This document shows, in pieces, positions 8,710-18,159 of a stretch of DNA of 64,000 bases. The stretch comes from Arthrobacter sp. FW305-BF8 (GTDB taxonomy: Bacteria > Actinomycetota > Actinomycetes > Actinomycetales > Micrococcaceae). The position numbers were made by a program, and so were the translations under genes. A model generated the notes under the pieces. It searched no databases. It had not been told where the DNA came from and saw only the letters and a program-made list of their open reading frames with translations. Each line of letters opens with the position of its first letter. Position 1 is the stretch's first letter. Location of the stretch: the NCBI RefSeq assembly GCF_021789315.1, contig NZ_CP084561.1, forward strand, positions 930,001 through 994,000, written 5' to 3'.

Positions 8710-11700
8710 TTAGAGCTGCCAGCCGACATTGATAAGGCTTTCCGCTTGAGTAACCCGTTCTCCAATCCCAACCTGACGCTGAGGCTGCACGGCTGGCGGG
8801 CGAGCCACTGGACCAATGACGTGGTCAATGCCCGCACGCTGCTCCCGTTGCTCCCACTCGTACGCAGCGGGAACCGGTCCCAGGGGAAGTGGAGAATCGT
8901 CGACGCCCCACCTGTCCCTGTAGATCGCGACGCGGCGTACGACGTCGTGTGATTCCTCTGGTTGCACATCGGACCCCAGACTCTCGACAAGGTTCCGTTT
9001 CCATTCGGTGTCACACGTCAGGGCGGCCCTGACGACGTGATGCATCCTGTTTCGTATCCGCTCCTGGACCTGGTTGACCATATGCGTCAGGTCAGGACGT
9101 GCGGAGTGCAGTGGGGCTAATGGATCGTCCTCAATGCTGGGCATCTCGGACAGGAAGTGCCGGAGTCGGGAATGAACGACGGCTGCCATGTCTTTGGCCG
9201 ATCCGCTGGTTCCCAAAGCGGCGATCACCACGCGCTGGGCGCTTGGACGGCTGACTTGAGCAGAACGGCGCCAGGCAGCGACAGTTGCGCCCCAGGATGG
9301 AGACTGCTGCAGCTCAGCCGCTGATCCAGGGGAGTGCTGCGCGAGGAACGTCGCCAAGTCCTCGGCGGCTGCGATTTGCGCGAGATAGTCGTACTCAGCA
9401 CTGAGACGCTGCAAGCTGTCCGCTTTCGACCTCTCCGCATCGCGGACTTCGTGGGCCGTTCGTTCGGCGCCCTCGGCAGCAAGGACTTCGCCAAGGATCT
9501 GTTGCCAGGTGGCTTGCAGGGCGGGATCCAAGGGCTCGTCGTCCAAAGGATCGCTCTCGCTGACATACGCATGGTTCCCCGTGCGCCCACGGGTCATGCT
9601 TACATATAACAGCTCGCGCGTGAGACGCCCCTGCGTAACCACGGTGTGTCCGGTGTCCACTGTCAGCCCCTGTGAACGGTGGGCAGTTGTCGCGTATCCC
9701 AGCTCAACTGCGCTTTCAACATAGGCGCGGGTCAAGGAAACGGTTGCACCGGTATCCCGGCGAACGGCGGTGAGGGACCCGTCGCGCTTTACTGCGCGGA
9801 CGACGTCGAGCATGGTTCCGTTCCGGATGAAGTCTCCGTTACTGTCCACGATGGTGCGGTCATTTTGGCGAGCGATGACTGCGTCACCGCGGCCTGCATG
9901 AGATCCGTCGCTGATGGGTACCGCGTGTTCTGCGTCTACGTCACCTTGGATAACCCGGTCGGCCTGAGCGCGCTGATTGAGCATGCTCACCGTGTCATTC
10001 TCGGCTGCAATGAGAATGGAGGACTTGCCCGCCTTAATGTCGGCCTGCCAACTGAGATAGGCGTGATCGACCATGTCCAGGTACGAGCCGTGTCGCAGGC
10101 GTCCGTGACGGTTGTATTCGGCAACTGCGGAGAAATCACCCGAGCGGAGCATCAAGGATGCCCCTTGCTCCCAGGCTTGTTCGAACCGCCAAATAGTGCT
10201 CAGCCGGGACGTCTTGCCTTGACGGTCTAGCCAGCCAAGGATGCCGCCGGCGTCGATGGCGTCCAATTGTCCCGGGTCGCCCACGAGAAGAACCTTCGCC
10301 CCGGCGTCCCGAGCCTGCTGGGCAAGGGCAGCCAGTTGAAGGGTGGACACCATGGAGGCCTCGTCGACGACGACCAGCTGGTTCTGCTGAAAACGCCACC
10401 TGTCCTGTTCGGCAGCGAGCCATGCCGCCTTCTGTGCCAGCCGGACGGCGTTGGGGTGCTGGTCGCCGGAGTGACTGATAAGGCGTTGCTCCGCGTCGAA
10501 GAACTGGCCCGCGCGGTTGGCCGCTCCCTGGCCGGCGGACTCGTAGAGCCATTTGGCGACATTCTCAGTTGTCAGCGCTAGCTCTCGCCCCAGAACCTCG
10601 GCGCTCGCAGCTGCCGGCGCCAAACCAACCACGGTGCCGGTGCCGAATGCTGCTTCCCAAGCTGCCTTGACCGCACCGAGTGTGGTGGTCTTGCCGGTAC
10701 CGGCGGGACCGACGATGGCGTCGAGTCGGTTGCCGCTGAGCAAAACGGTGGCCGCAGCCGCCCGCTGATCCATGTGCAATTCAAGACGCCCGTGGTGCTT
10801 GTAGCTGGCGAGCAATTCCATGGTGACGTCCGCGCTCACGGCCGGGCCGCCGTCGTCGTTCCTTGCGTCCATAACGGCATCCTCAGCGGCCAGAGTTCCT
10901 GCATCCGTGAACAGGCGGGAGCCCTGGAAATCGAAGACCGAATGTCCCGCGAAATGAGTATCAGAATGCGCATTGACCGGGATTGTGTAACGACGCTCGT
11001 TGAGCGCCACGGACTGGTTTTCCGCGGCCGTAGCTACGGCATCGATCATGGCGTTACGGTCCTCCGCTGTCTTGCAGCGAATTTCCGCGCAGACACGTTC
11101 GGCTTCCGCGAGGAGGTTCCACCGGTTCCAGGTGGCGCGTTTCCTGGCCACACGCTCCCGTGCCAGTGACCCGACGGCGTCGACCCAGGACGGTGCGAAG
11201 TCGCAGGAGCGGAATGGGGTTCTGTGAGAGCGCCGAACGGTTGCGGCGAGAACATGGTTTGGGCTGAAGCCTTTGTCGATTGCCCGTTTCTGCCACTGCA
11301 TTGAAAGTTCGTGGAGCGGCACGACCGCTTCCGATTTGGCCGTACGGGTTGAAAGGGTGGCCTGCTGTCGGAGCTTGATGATGGTCGTCGCGGATGGGGG
11401 AGTGCCGTGGCCGGCAGCCCATTCGGCAACGAGCCGGTCGGTTTCGAGATCTATGAGGCGGGAGCGGTTGGAAAATTCGCGAATTAGGGCATCGTCGACG
11501 CCAAAGAGTTGCTGGCTGGGATTGTGCGTGTTCGCGGCCGGCTTGCGGAAGTCGGTGTCGGTGCCGAGGTTGCCGTGCAGGGCGTCGAAGAGGAGGCCGT
11601 TGTAGTGCTCGCTGGCCGCGACTGCAGCCTTATAGAGGGTCCGCGAGTCTAGCGTCACCCAAGCACCGTCGGTGATGCGCTGGACACGGTTGGCGATGAC

Positions 11701-12279
11701 CGTGTGAGTGTGCAGCTGAGGATCACCGGCGCGCGATTCCCAGTGGTCGAAGGCGGCGGCGATCACCCCGCGGGTGCCAATGTGGGCAACGCCATTGCGC
11801 CCCGCCCTTGTGTGGATGACGGACTCTTCAAGCCATTGCAGGGTGGCGTTGACAGCTTGGTGGTGGGTCTCGAGGATTTGGGTCTGGATGCTCCGTGGGC
11901 TGAGAGCCCAGAGGACGGAAACGGATTTGGGGACACTAAACGTCAGGTCGAAGCCGACGACGGCGTGACGCGCTTCGGTTCGTCCTCCGCTCTTCTGGAC
12001 TAGCGTCGGCTGGCCGTGTGGACGGCCTAGGGGAGTCCCGGTGTCCGGATGAGCGGCATGGTCGAAGACGGCTTTGGCGTCCGTTTCGGTAACGACGTCC
12101 CCGGCAGACCGGCCTATTCCTTGTATGCCGGAACCTATCCAGCGGCCAGGCGGCGTTCCCGATTTCATGTAGTAGTTAGTGGCATCCACGGGATCGACCT
12201 TTAGGTCGTCCATCATAGTGGTTTTGAACAGGTACTTCAGGCCCGACTGTGCCGAAAGACGGGCGATGGACATGGTCAT
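8710..12279 (-). CDS. MobF-family conjugative relaxase/helicase (TrwC/TraI type)
   Basis: Nicks the transferred strand at oriT and unwinds it during conjugation. The start chosen is the ATG at 12279, whose ATGA overlaps the stop of the upstream gene, giving 1,189 residues. The TrwC relaxase domain fills about residues 1-300: candidate catalytic tyrosines Y16 and Y36-Y37, the motif FDLTFSVPKSVSVLW near 110-124, and the metal-binding histidines H179, H190 and H192 (FDHW...LHTH). A RecD-like SF1 helicase follows, with Walker A GPAGTGKT at 524-531 and Walker B VVVDEAS near 640. The C-terminal 250 residues are poorly defined. No coupling protein or type IV secretion genes are in the window, so this may be a mobilisable module or one end of a larger transfer region. 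Confidence 0.93.
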   Translation of the reverse strand: MTMSIARLSAQSGLKYLFKTTMMDDLKVDPVDATNYYMKSGTPPGRWIGSGIQGIGRSAGDVVTETDAKAVFDHAAHPDTGTPLGRPHGQPTLVQKSGGRTEARHAVVGFDLTFSVPKSVSVLWALSPRSIQTQILETHHQAVNATLQWLEESVIHTRAGRNGVAHIGTRGVIAAAFDHWESRAGDPQLHTHTVIANRVQRITDGAWVTLDSRTLYKAAVAASEHYNGLLFDALHGNLGTDTDFRKPAANTHNPSQQLFGVDDALIREFSNRSRLIDLETDRLVAEWAAGHGTPPSATTIIKLRQQATLSTRTAKSEAVVPLHELSMQWQKRAIDKGFSPNHVLAATVRRSHRTPFRSCDFAPSWVDAVGSLARERVARKRATWNRWNLLAEAERVCAEIRCKTAEDRNAMIDAVATAAENQSVALNERRYTIPVNAHSDTHFAGHSVFDFQGSRLFTDAGTLAAEDAVMDARNDDGGPAVSADVTMELLASYKHHGRLELHMDQRAAAATVLLSGNRLDAIVGPAGTGKTTTLGAVKAAWEAAFGTGTVVGLAPAAASAEVLGRELALTTENVAKWLYESAGQGAANRAGQFFDAEQRLISHSGDQHPNAVRLAQKAAWLAAEQDRWRFQQNQLVVVDEASMVSTLQLAALAQQARDAGAKVLLVGDPGQLDAIDAGGILGWLDRQGKTSRLSTIWRFEQAWEQGASLMLRSGDFSAVAEYNRHGRLRHGSYLDMVDHAYLSWQADIKAGKSSILIAAENDTVSMLNQRAQADRVIQGDVDAEHAVPISDGSHAGRGDAVIARQNDRTIVDSNGDFIRNGTMLDVVRAVKRDGSLTAVRRDTGATVSLTRAYVESAVELGYATTAHRSQGLTVDTGHTVVTQGRLTRELLYVSMTRGRTGNHAYVSESDPLDDEPLDPALQATWQQILGEVLAAEGAERTAHEVRDAERSKADSLQRLSAEYDYLAQIAAAEDLATFLAQHSPGSAAELQQSPSWGATVAAWRRSAQVSRPSAQRVVIAALGTSGSAKDMAAVVHSRLRHFLSEMPSIEDDPLAPLHSARPDLTHMVNQVQERIRNRMHHVVRAALTCDTEWKRNLVESLGSDVQPEESHDVVRRVAIYRDRWGVDDSPLPLGPVPAAYEWEQREQRAGIDHVIGPVARPPAVQPQRQVGIGERVTQAESLINVGWQL

Positions 12280-12791
12280 GGCTGTTGTCCTCGGCGGGCA
12301 GAGCTGCTCCATCCTCTGCGGCGGAACAACTCCTTGGTGCTGAGCTCTAGTTCGACGCCGGCCGCCCGACTGAGTGCCAGTAGCCTGCCGGCTAGGTGAA
12401 CCAAGTCCTGGGCATCAGATTTCTGAATGGCTTGGAGCCGGTCTAGCTCTAGGAGAAGGTTCTGGGCGGTGGCTCGTTGCTCCCCGGCCTCGGCTTCGAG
12501 GCGGTCGATGTCAACGGCTTGAAGCCGGAGCTGAGCGTGAAGCGAATCCACGACTCTGCTGCTGGGGCCTTTGGCGCGAGTCAGTCCGGCGGTTGTTCTG
12601 TCATGACGCCTAGGCGGGGCTGGTTCGGAGCCGTTTCGTGATGCCACGGAGCGTATCGGTGTTGACCCCAAGAGGCGCTGCCGACGTCGACGATCGCGCT
12701 GTCTGTTGGCGCAGCGAGTAGAGCAGAAGCGTTGAGAAGAGCGGCTCGGTTCAAAGCCCTCCCGACATTCGGCACAAATTCTTTTGCCCAC
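12276..12791 (-). CDS. Zinc-finger/coiled-coil protein upstream of relaxase
   Basis: A 171-residue protein starting at GTG 12791 with two tandem stops just upstream in frame. The N-terminus has CAEC and CSTRC knuckles (residues 6-9 and 23-27) forming a likely zinc finger, then a very basic stretch (RQRDRRRRQR). The middle, about 80-135, is heptad-like and probably a coiled coil. Its stop overlaps the relaxase start by 4 bases (ATGA). By position and composition it is probably a DNA-binding relaxosome accessory or regulatory protein. That role is inference. Confidence 0.6.
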   Translation of the reverse strand: MGKRICAECREGFEPSRSSQRFCSTRCANRQRDRRRRQRLLGSTPIRSVASRNGSEPAPPRRHDRTTAGLTRAKGPSSRVVDSLHAQLRLQAVDIDRLEAEAGEQRATAQNLLLELDRLQAIQKSDAQDLVHLAGRLLALSRAAGVELELSTKELFRRRGWSSSARRGQQP

Positions 12792-13237
12792 GTTGATTCA
12801 TCAGCCAGGGTCCATCTTGCGACATGATCGCCGTGAGTCTTGCACACGGCGACTGCCTTGGATGCCAGAGGTGTGAGGCGGCAGTGGTCGCAAGTAGAGC
12901 CGACGCTGGGAGCCAGCGCAGCACTCGACCGGAGCCAGGCTGGTGGGGCCGTTGGCGCGGCCATTGGAGAGCTGCTCGCTGCGCCCTCGGGACTAGATGG
13001 CAACGCTCCAATGTGAAAGAAGCAAGGAGCCACTTGCTTGTCTGCCGGTGACCCAGCTAGCTGCTCATGTGGGCGTTCGTTAGGCTTTCTCGGACGGCCG
13101 TCATTCACCCGAGACCGTGGCGAGCCTGGCCGATCAAGTCAGGAGGCTGCCGCGTTTGGACCCGGTTATGAGCCCCTTAGTTCGGGCCACCCCTGCCATC
13201 TCCTCCGCCATCCGGTCCGAGATCCCGCACTCATGGT

Positions 13238-13315
13238 GCCGGCTGTCGCCGGCAGCGTACTGCCGGCGCTTAAACTGCAATCGTCGCCGCCTGCCCGCCG
13301 CTTAAAGTTGCGTCC
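13238..13315. repeat. Tandem hairpins and direct repeats, candidate oriT or terminator
   Basis: GCCGGC at 13238-13243 can pair with GCCGGC at 13248-13253. A perfect 8-bp stem, GCCGGCAG (13248-13255) with CTGCCGGC (13260-13267), has the 4-base loop CGTA. Two imperfect direct repeats CGCTTAAA follow within 50 bases. The structure lies between the end of the RES gene and the relaxase operon, in a 634-base stretch without a confident gene. It could be the transfer origin, a bidirectional terminator or an operator. Confidence 0.4.
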
Positions 13316-13424
13316 GACATTTGCCTGATGCTGAGGTCCATGACCACCCATGCCTATGACCGTTCGTCCATCATCCCGCAAGCAAGTCCTCGATCAAGAA
13401 TTGCGGTAGGTACTTCCGCGTTTC

Positions 13425-14753
13425 CTACGGCGTCGTCAGCGTCGAGTGACTCCTCTTACTGTCTGACGATGGCTCCACCAACGTGGCTGTGACTTTGCGG
13501 TTGAGCTTGTAGGTCTTTACATCTTTCGGGTCCAACGTCAGCACAGGCGGGATCGGGTCGATGCCAAACCATCCGAGGGTATTGGGGCCCGGGGACGCGG
13601 ATGCTGTTCCACGAGCATCGGGAGCATCCTCCACGCTTTCTGCATCTAGGAACAGGACGAAGGTATCCTCGCCGTTTTGAGCGCTTCTGAGTTTTATACC
13701 GTCGATCGGTGTCTTCGGCACCCATCTGAAGAACTCTGTGATCACTTGCGTGGGCACGTACGTCAGGTTCGGGTTATCGTCGGGGCCCATCGGGGCGGTG
13801 ACGTTGGCAGCGAACTTGCGGAAGAACTGAAGCACTCCGAATTGATCGAGGGCGTCTGGGGCGAATAGCGATGGCATGTTCAAGTCCCTGGTCAGGTCCA
13901 GGACTCTGAGATCTTTTTGGCTCTTGAAGGCACCGATACGCGCGTAGTTCCTAGTTCCATGGGTAGCGATTTCTTCGATGGCCGTCTCCGGCGTTGCGGA
14001 GCCGTAGAACATCGGAATTCCCTCAGGGCTCATTCGGTTCACGGCGGCCAGTTTCGCTGGAGCTGGGCCGAGGTCAGCAGCGGACACAAGTGTGCTTCGG
14101 TCATCGCTGACTAACCGCCCTCTATAAAAGAGAGTACCGGCCGGCACGATGGAAACGAGGCCCAACTCCTCTTTTTCGACGTAGGGCAGAAGGCCTTGCA
14201 GGAAGCTTTCGCTTCTCTGCCCGGGGGCAGCAAATTCCGAGGATACATCGCTGGAGGGAAATATGAAGCGCGATCGTGTTCGTACATCTTCTTCAAATTG
14301 GTCCCAGCCCCAGTAGGCGGCATCCAGAGAGGAGGGATGCCTATTCTCCGTCCAGTCCTGCTCCAGGACAGCCTCCTCCAGCACTCCCACGAAAGAGTCA
14401 AAGACCTGATCGTCGATTGCTTTTTCGCAGACCTCATACAGGATCTCGGCCGGGTCGGAGATTCCGGCTCCCTGCCATCCGTCGTCCCAAGGAACGCCTG
14501 CCTTCTCAGCTGGCTCATACACCGACGTGAATACAGCCATGACGTGCCGCTGAAGTTCTGTGAGGGGGACAAGATCGACGATTGCCAAGCCGGCGGAGCA
14601 GAGCACGCACAGGGCAGCTCCGTCATCTTCGACCGCGGCTGACAGCTTTTCTTTGAGGTGGTTATCAGTAATGTGGGCACGGCACACCGCGCCGTCTAAT
14701 GTGGCGTAACCACGTTCGGTGTCCGCCAGCCAACTCTCAGATGCTCCACTCAT
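13425..14753 (-). CDS. RES-domain protein with HEPN/RES N-terminal domain
   Basis: A 442-residue protein. Residues about 20-170 look like the HEPN/RES N-terminal domain, including possible zinc ligands (CRAH near 24-27, CVLC near 49-52). The RES domain spans about 200-380: FYRGR, NRMSPEGIPMFYGSATPETAIEEI in two pieces, and later a beta-rich core. In characterised RES-Xre toxin-antitoxin pairs the RES protein degrades NAD+. The family is usually about 150-200 residues, so this is the long form with an added N-terminal domain. No Xre antitoxin gene is adjacent, so it may instead act as a defence effector controlled through its N-terminal domain. It may be transcribed alone. Confidence 0.8.
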   Translation of the reverse strand: MSGASESWLADTERGYATLDGAVCRAHITDNHLKEKLSAAVEDDGAALCVLCSAGLAIVDLVPLTELQRHVMAVFTSVYEPAEKAGVPWDDGWQGAGISDPAEILYEVCEKAIDDQVFDSFVGVLEEAVLEQDWTENRHPSSLDAAYWGWDQFEEDVRTRSRFIFPSSDVSSEFAAPGQRSESFLQGLLPYVEKEELGLVSIVPAGTLFYRGRLVSDDRSTLVSAADLGPAPAKLAAVNRMSPEGIPMFYGSATPETAIEEIATHGTRNYARIGAFKSQKDLRVLDLTRDLNMPSLFAPDALDQFGVLQFFRKFAANVTAPMGPDDNPNLTYVPTQVITEFFRWVPKTPIDGIKLRSAQNGEDTFVLFLDAESVEDAPDARGTASASPGPNTLGWFGIDPIPPVLTLDPKDVKTYKLNRKVTATLVEPSSDSKRSHSTLTTP

Positions 14754-14877
14754 GAGGATGAGTGTTGCACGTCAGGTACCTTGCTCTAGATTTGGGTTGC
14801 AATTTTTACGGCATAACTAGTGGGAGCTCATGCTACTCAACGGGCCGTACGGAATTGCCGGATGGATAGGTGGGCTT

Positions 14878-15660
14878 TCAGCCTCGTCTGTTGCTCTGCC
14901 GCTGCAAACGTGCCAGTTTCTGTTGGAGCACTCGGATGCGCAACTCATTTAGAAGTCGTTCCGGTACGGCCACCAAAAGGCCGACGACGGCGTACCGTGC
15001 GCTTATGAAGTGGTTTATTTCCTTGAGTATGGGGGTGCCAGTATCCGGTCGGAGCAGGAGCCTCTGTAGCTGCCACGACCGCCTGAAGTTCATTCGCACC
15101 GGTTCCACGAATGGGGAGAGCCTGAGCTTTTCGGCGTAGCCTCGCACGTCAGTTTCTGCATTCCTAGCCTGAATGTGAAGTTGATAAGGAATGTGGAAGT
15201 CTGTGCTCTTGAGCTCGCCATGATGCCAGGCCAAAAGATGTTCACCGGTGTCGGTGAGCATGGCGTCTAGGGCGGCGCGGGTACCGGGCCCTGAAGCGGG
15301 GTTCTTGGCTACCTGCATCCGGCGGGTGATCACGGCTACGGCCATCTCGTGCATCCACCAGGCAAGGTATCGGTTTTTTCTCGTGAGGCTCAACTCCAAT
15401 ACTTGCCTGTTCGTCAGTTCGTGGTAGTTGTAATCAGGTTCGGTTGACGGCGATCCGAAAGCATCCACCCACTTCGACAGCGTGCGGAACCAGTCCTCAA
15501 TCACTTGGCGCTGCCGCTCCTTGCGGGCGGCGTTGCGGGTCAGCACCTGACCTAGCCAAAAAATAAACACAGAGACCACTGCGGCTATCGCCGCTGATAA
15601 AGGAAAGTCTGTTCCGGCGGCTGGCGCCTGCTCGGCCGCTGTTACCAAAGGGAGCATCAC
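14878..15660 (-). CDS. Single-TM hypothetical protein
   Basis: A 260-residue protein with one N-terminal transmembrane helix (about residues 24-42, ending before the basic RNAARKERQR) and a largely helical soluble domain rich in Arg, Trp and His. No catalytic motif or family is recognised. The topology fits a membrane-anchored cytoplasmic protein. It lies alone between the RES and DUF4192 genes, all on the minus strand with separate short gaps. Confidence 0.6.
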   Translation of the reverse strand: MMLPLVTAAEQAPAAGTDFPLSAAIAAVVSVFIFWLGQVLTRNAARKERQRQVIEDWFRTLSKWVDAFGSPSTEPDYNYHELTNRQVLELSLTRKNRYLAWWMHEMAVAVITRRMQVAKNPASGPGTRAALDAMLTDTGEHLLAWHHGELKSTDFHIPYQLHIQARNAETDVRGYAEKLRLSPFVEPVRMNFRRSWQLQRLLLRPDTGTPILKEINHFISARYAVVGLLVAVPERLLNELRIRVLQQKLARLQRQSNRRG

Positions 15661-15837
15661 GTCCCCGATTTAACCATGGGGAGCGACACAAAAGTCTCGA
15701 TTATGACCCGCGCGACCCCGTATCTTATTTACGGCCGACGGGGATAGGGGACCGCAAGTAGCTGGAGTATGTCATTGAACTCAGGCGGTCGATACGTACG
15801 CGATGCCGGTCATGAGTCGGAGCTGGACGAGGACATT

Positions 15838-16866
15838 TCACGCTTCCAGCCCAGGATCCCGATACGCCGTTCCCTTGTTCATATTCCAGCCGGCGACCAT
15901 TCCCGAGCCGATCATTATGTCGCTGACCCGGGCCAAGTGGTAGGCGGGGTCGGCGTCGAGAGCAAGTTGCAGGAACTGGTGCGCCTTGCTGCCACGGCCT
16001 TCCCACCAGTTGATGAAGGCTACTGCCGTGAGGATCGGGGCGGAGTGCTTAGTGCTGCTGTGCGTGTAAGCATGGAGCAGCAGCTGCTGCGCCCATTCGA
16101 CTCTAGACCACTCCGGCTTGTCGTGGGTTTGAGCGAGGAGGATCCGGTCCATGCGTTCCTCAATTCCTGGGATGTCGGCCATCAGCCTGTCTCGGATCAC
16201 GGGGAATTGGAGATCCGCAATCAGGTTCACGATTTCCTCCCGGTCCGGGTAGCTGTTCGAGTCAAGCATTTCCGTCCAGCGCGCTCTGGCCTGCTCGAGC
16301 GCTTCCCCTACTTTCAGGCCTCCGAGTGCCTTTACACGGTCACGGACAGCATCCGTGGTTTCGGTCTCCTTGGTTGACGCTGGCAGGATGATCCGATTTG
16401 TCGGTTCGATGGTGCTGCCGCGGTAGACGAATTCCGCGTTGATTTGGCTGGACTGTGTTGCGGCCAACGGGAGAGACCGACCGTCCTCAGGGCTTCCATC
16501 GTATTGGGAGACTCTTTCGTCCCCTACCAAGAGTCCATCACGGATGGACATCCCGCGTTCGGCGAGGGCGCCAGTCAACGCGGCGATGGTTGCCGCATGG
16601 GGCTTGACCGGACCGGCGTGCTCTTCTTGGGATGTGTACACGGCAAAGAGCACACTTTCCGCATTGGTGTCGTGGGCCAGGTAACCCGCGACCGTCTGCG
16701 CGTAGCTGATTTCAGTACCTGGCTTCGGCAGATCAACGCGGAGTGTCGCGCCAACGTGCTTATCCGACAAGGTGATGCAGACCAGGCTTTCGCGAGGCCA
16801 AAATCCCAGAGTGTGGCCGACGAAACTGAGAACGTCGGCAGGAGTGCGGATGGTGAGCTCTTCCAT
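15838..16866 (-). CDS. DUF4192 domain-containing protein
   Basis: A 342-residue protein. The ATG at 16866 has an AAGGAG ribosome-binding site 5 bases upstream, so I prefer it to the longer frame starting at 16938. The N-terminus, IRTPADVLSFVGHTLGFWP then ESLVCITL, is the typical start of actinobacterial DUF4192 proteins, whose function is unknown. The rest is alpha/beta with no transmembrane segment. It may represent plasmid or island cargo, since this family is common in actinobacterial genomes. The 288 bases upstream show nothing notable. Confidence 0.75.
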   Translation of the reverse strand: MEELTIRTPADVLSFVGHTLGFWPRESLVCITLSDKHVGATLRVDLPKPGTEISYAQTVAGYLAHDTNAESVLFAVYTSQEEHAGPVKPHAATIAALTGALAERGMSIRDGLLVGDERVSQYDGSPEDGRSLPLAATQSSQINAEFVYRGSTIEPTNRIILPASTKETETTDAVRDRVKALGGLKVGEALEQARARWTEMLDSNSYPDREEIVNLIADLQFPVIRDRLMADIPGIEERMDRILLAQTHDKPEWSRVEWAQQLLLHAYTHSSTKHSAPILTAVAFINWWEGRGSKAHQFLQLALDADPAYHLARVSDIMIGSGMVAGWNMNKGTAYRDPGLEA

Positions 16867-17154
16867 TTCTTCTCCTTCATCGCCCGGCGGACCGCGGATG
16901 CGCCCGTCAGATTTTGGCGTCGTTCTGATAGGAGCCATCGCTGGGCATTAGGATCCGGAGTGCAACTTGGTTGACTGGGAACTAACAAAGAGTCCGCGAG
17001 TCATAAGCGACGGAGGAGTGCCCTGGTTGCCCGAAGGACCTGCCCAGCGATGAACGCGATCAGAATGACAAACAGCAAAGTTGCTTTTGCTCATTCATGG
17101 GCAGTTCTTGGCACCGCGGCATGACCCGAGCGACCGTTGATTATTTGGGCGAGG

Positions 17155-18159
17155 CTATTGGGTAAGCCCTGCGCCGGAACGCCTTTCCAATGCCAGTTCG
17201 GCGCGTTCGACGACGGATCGGTCGTGCACGTCCAGACGCGCGGAAGTTTCGGGGCTGGCCATTTCACAGTCGCGGATCTCGACGAGACGCCGATGCAACT
17301 GGGTTTCAGCGTGCCGGCAGAAGAATAGGAGGCGGCTGGCGCGTCGGTCCTCCAATATCAACTCATATTGGCGCGAGGCTACACGGTTCCATATGGGTCG
17401 AATCTCCAAGAGCAGAAGTCTGACGCGCAGTCCGAAAGCGCCATTCTTGAGGTGGCCCGCCAGCCGGGGGAGAAGAAGCCCGAGGCTGACCAGAAGAACG
17501 GCGCACGTTTCGCCGACCCAATAGAAGCTGGTCAGAACAGCAGCGGTCGGGCTGGCAGTGCCCTCCACCTTAATGACCGCTCCATAGAGCAGCCGGTCGA
17601 GTAGGACCAGAGCGAACAAGATGCAGCCGATGGCGATGAGAGTGAACGCCGATCGAAACGCAGGCGCATGCATATGTGGAACGTTGCTTCTGCATACCCG
17701 GGCTATGTCGAGGCAGACCCACATGATGAAGGCCGAGCCGGTCCAGAGGAAAAGAACCATTCCGGGCTGATCACCGTATGTCAGTGGCAGGTTGGGGTCG
17801 GTCGCATCTACGTGGCTGGTGAGAAAACCTGCAGTTACTGCTGTGCAAGCGGCGACCGTAACCCATCGGCCGAAGGTGAGTTGCCGCCGTCGTACTTCTA
17901 TATCCGTGACCGCAGCGAGCAGGATCGCAGTTCGGAACTGCCAAAACCCGAGGAGGAGAGACAAGAGGGTGGCCAGCCCGACCCGATTCTGGCCACCGAG
18001 CAGCGGATCGATGCCGTGGTAGATGGCGGGGACATAAAGTGTGCAGGCAATCGCGGCCAGGATGGTCGCTCGGAACACGCTGCCGCGGTCACGATCGAAC
18101 GCGATGGGCAGCCGAAGAAGAGTCAGTACCCAAAGGCCGGCTGCAGGGACGAGTTCCAT
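17155..18159 (-). CDS. Multi-TM protein of the MAB_1171c type
   Basis: A 334-residue protein with about seven hydrophobic helices in the first 235 residues and a soluble C-terminal region of about 100 residues (RLLLLEIRPIWN onward). Its layout and the LWxLxLLRLP and RIW-like junction resemble actinobacterial MAB_1171c (DUF6545) proteins, annotated as putative transporters without experimental support. The ATG at 18159 shares one base with the TGA of the upstream ImmA-like gene (TGATG), so translation is probably coupled. Confidence 0.6.
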   Translation of the reverse strand: MELVPAAGLWVLTLLRLPIAFDRDRGSVFRATILAAIACTLYVPAIYHGIDPLLGGQNRVGLATLLSLLLGFWQFRTAILLAAVTDIEVRRRQLTFGRWVTVAACTAVTAGFLTSHVDATDPNLPLTYGDQPGMVLFLWTGSAFIMWVCLDIARVCRSNVPHMHAPAFRSAFTLIAIGCILFALVLLDRLLYGAVIKVEGTASPTAAVLTSFYWVGETCAVLLVSLGLLLPRLAGHLKNGAFGLRVRLLLLEIRPIWNRVASRQYELILEDRRASRLLFFCRHAETQLHRRLVEIRDCEMASPETSARLDVHDRSVVERAELALERRSGAGLTQ

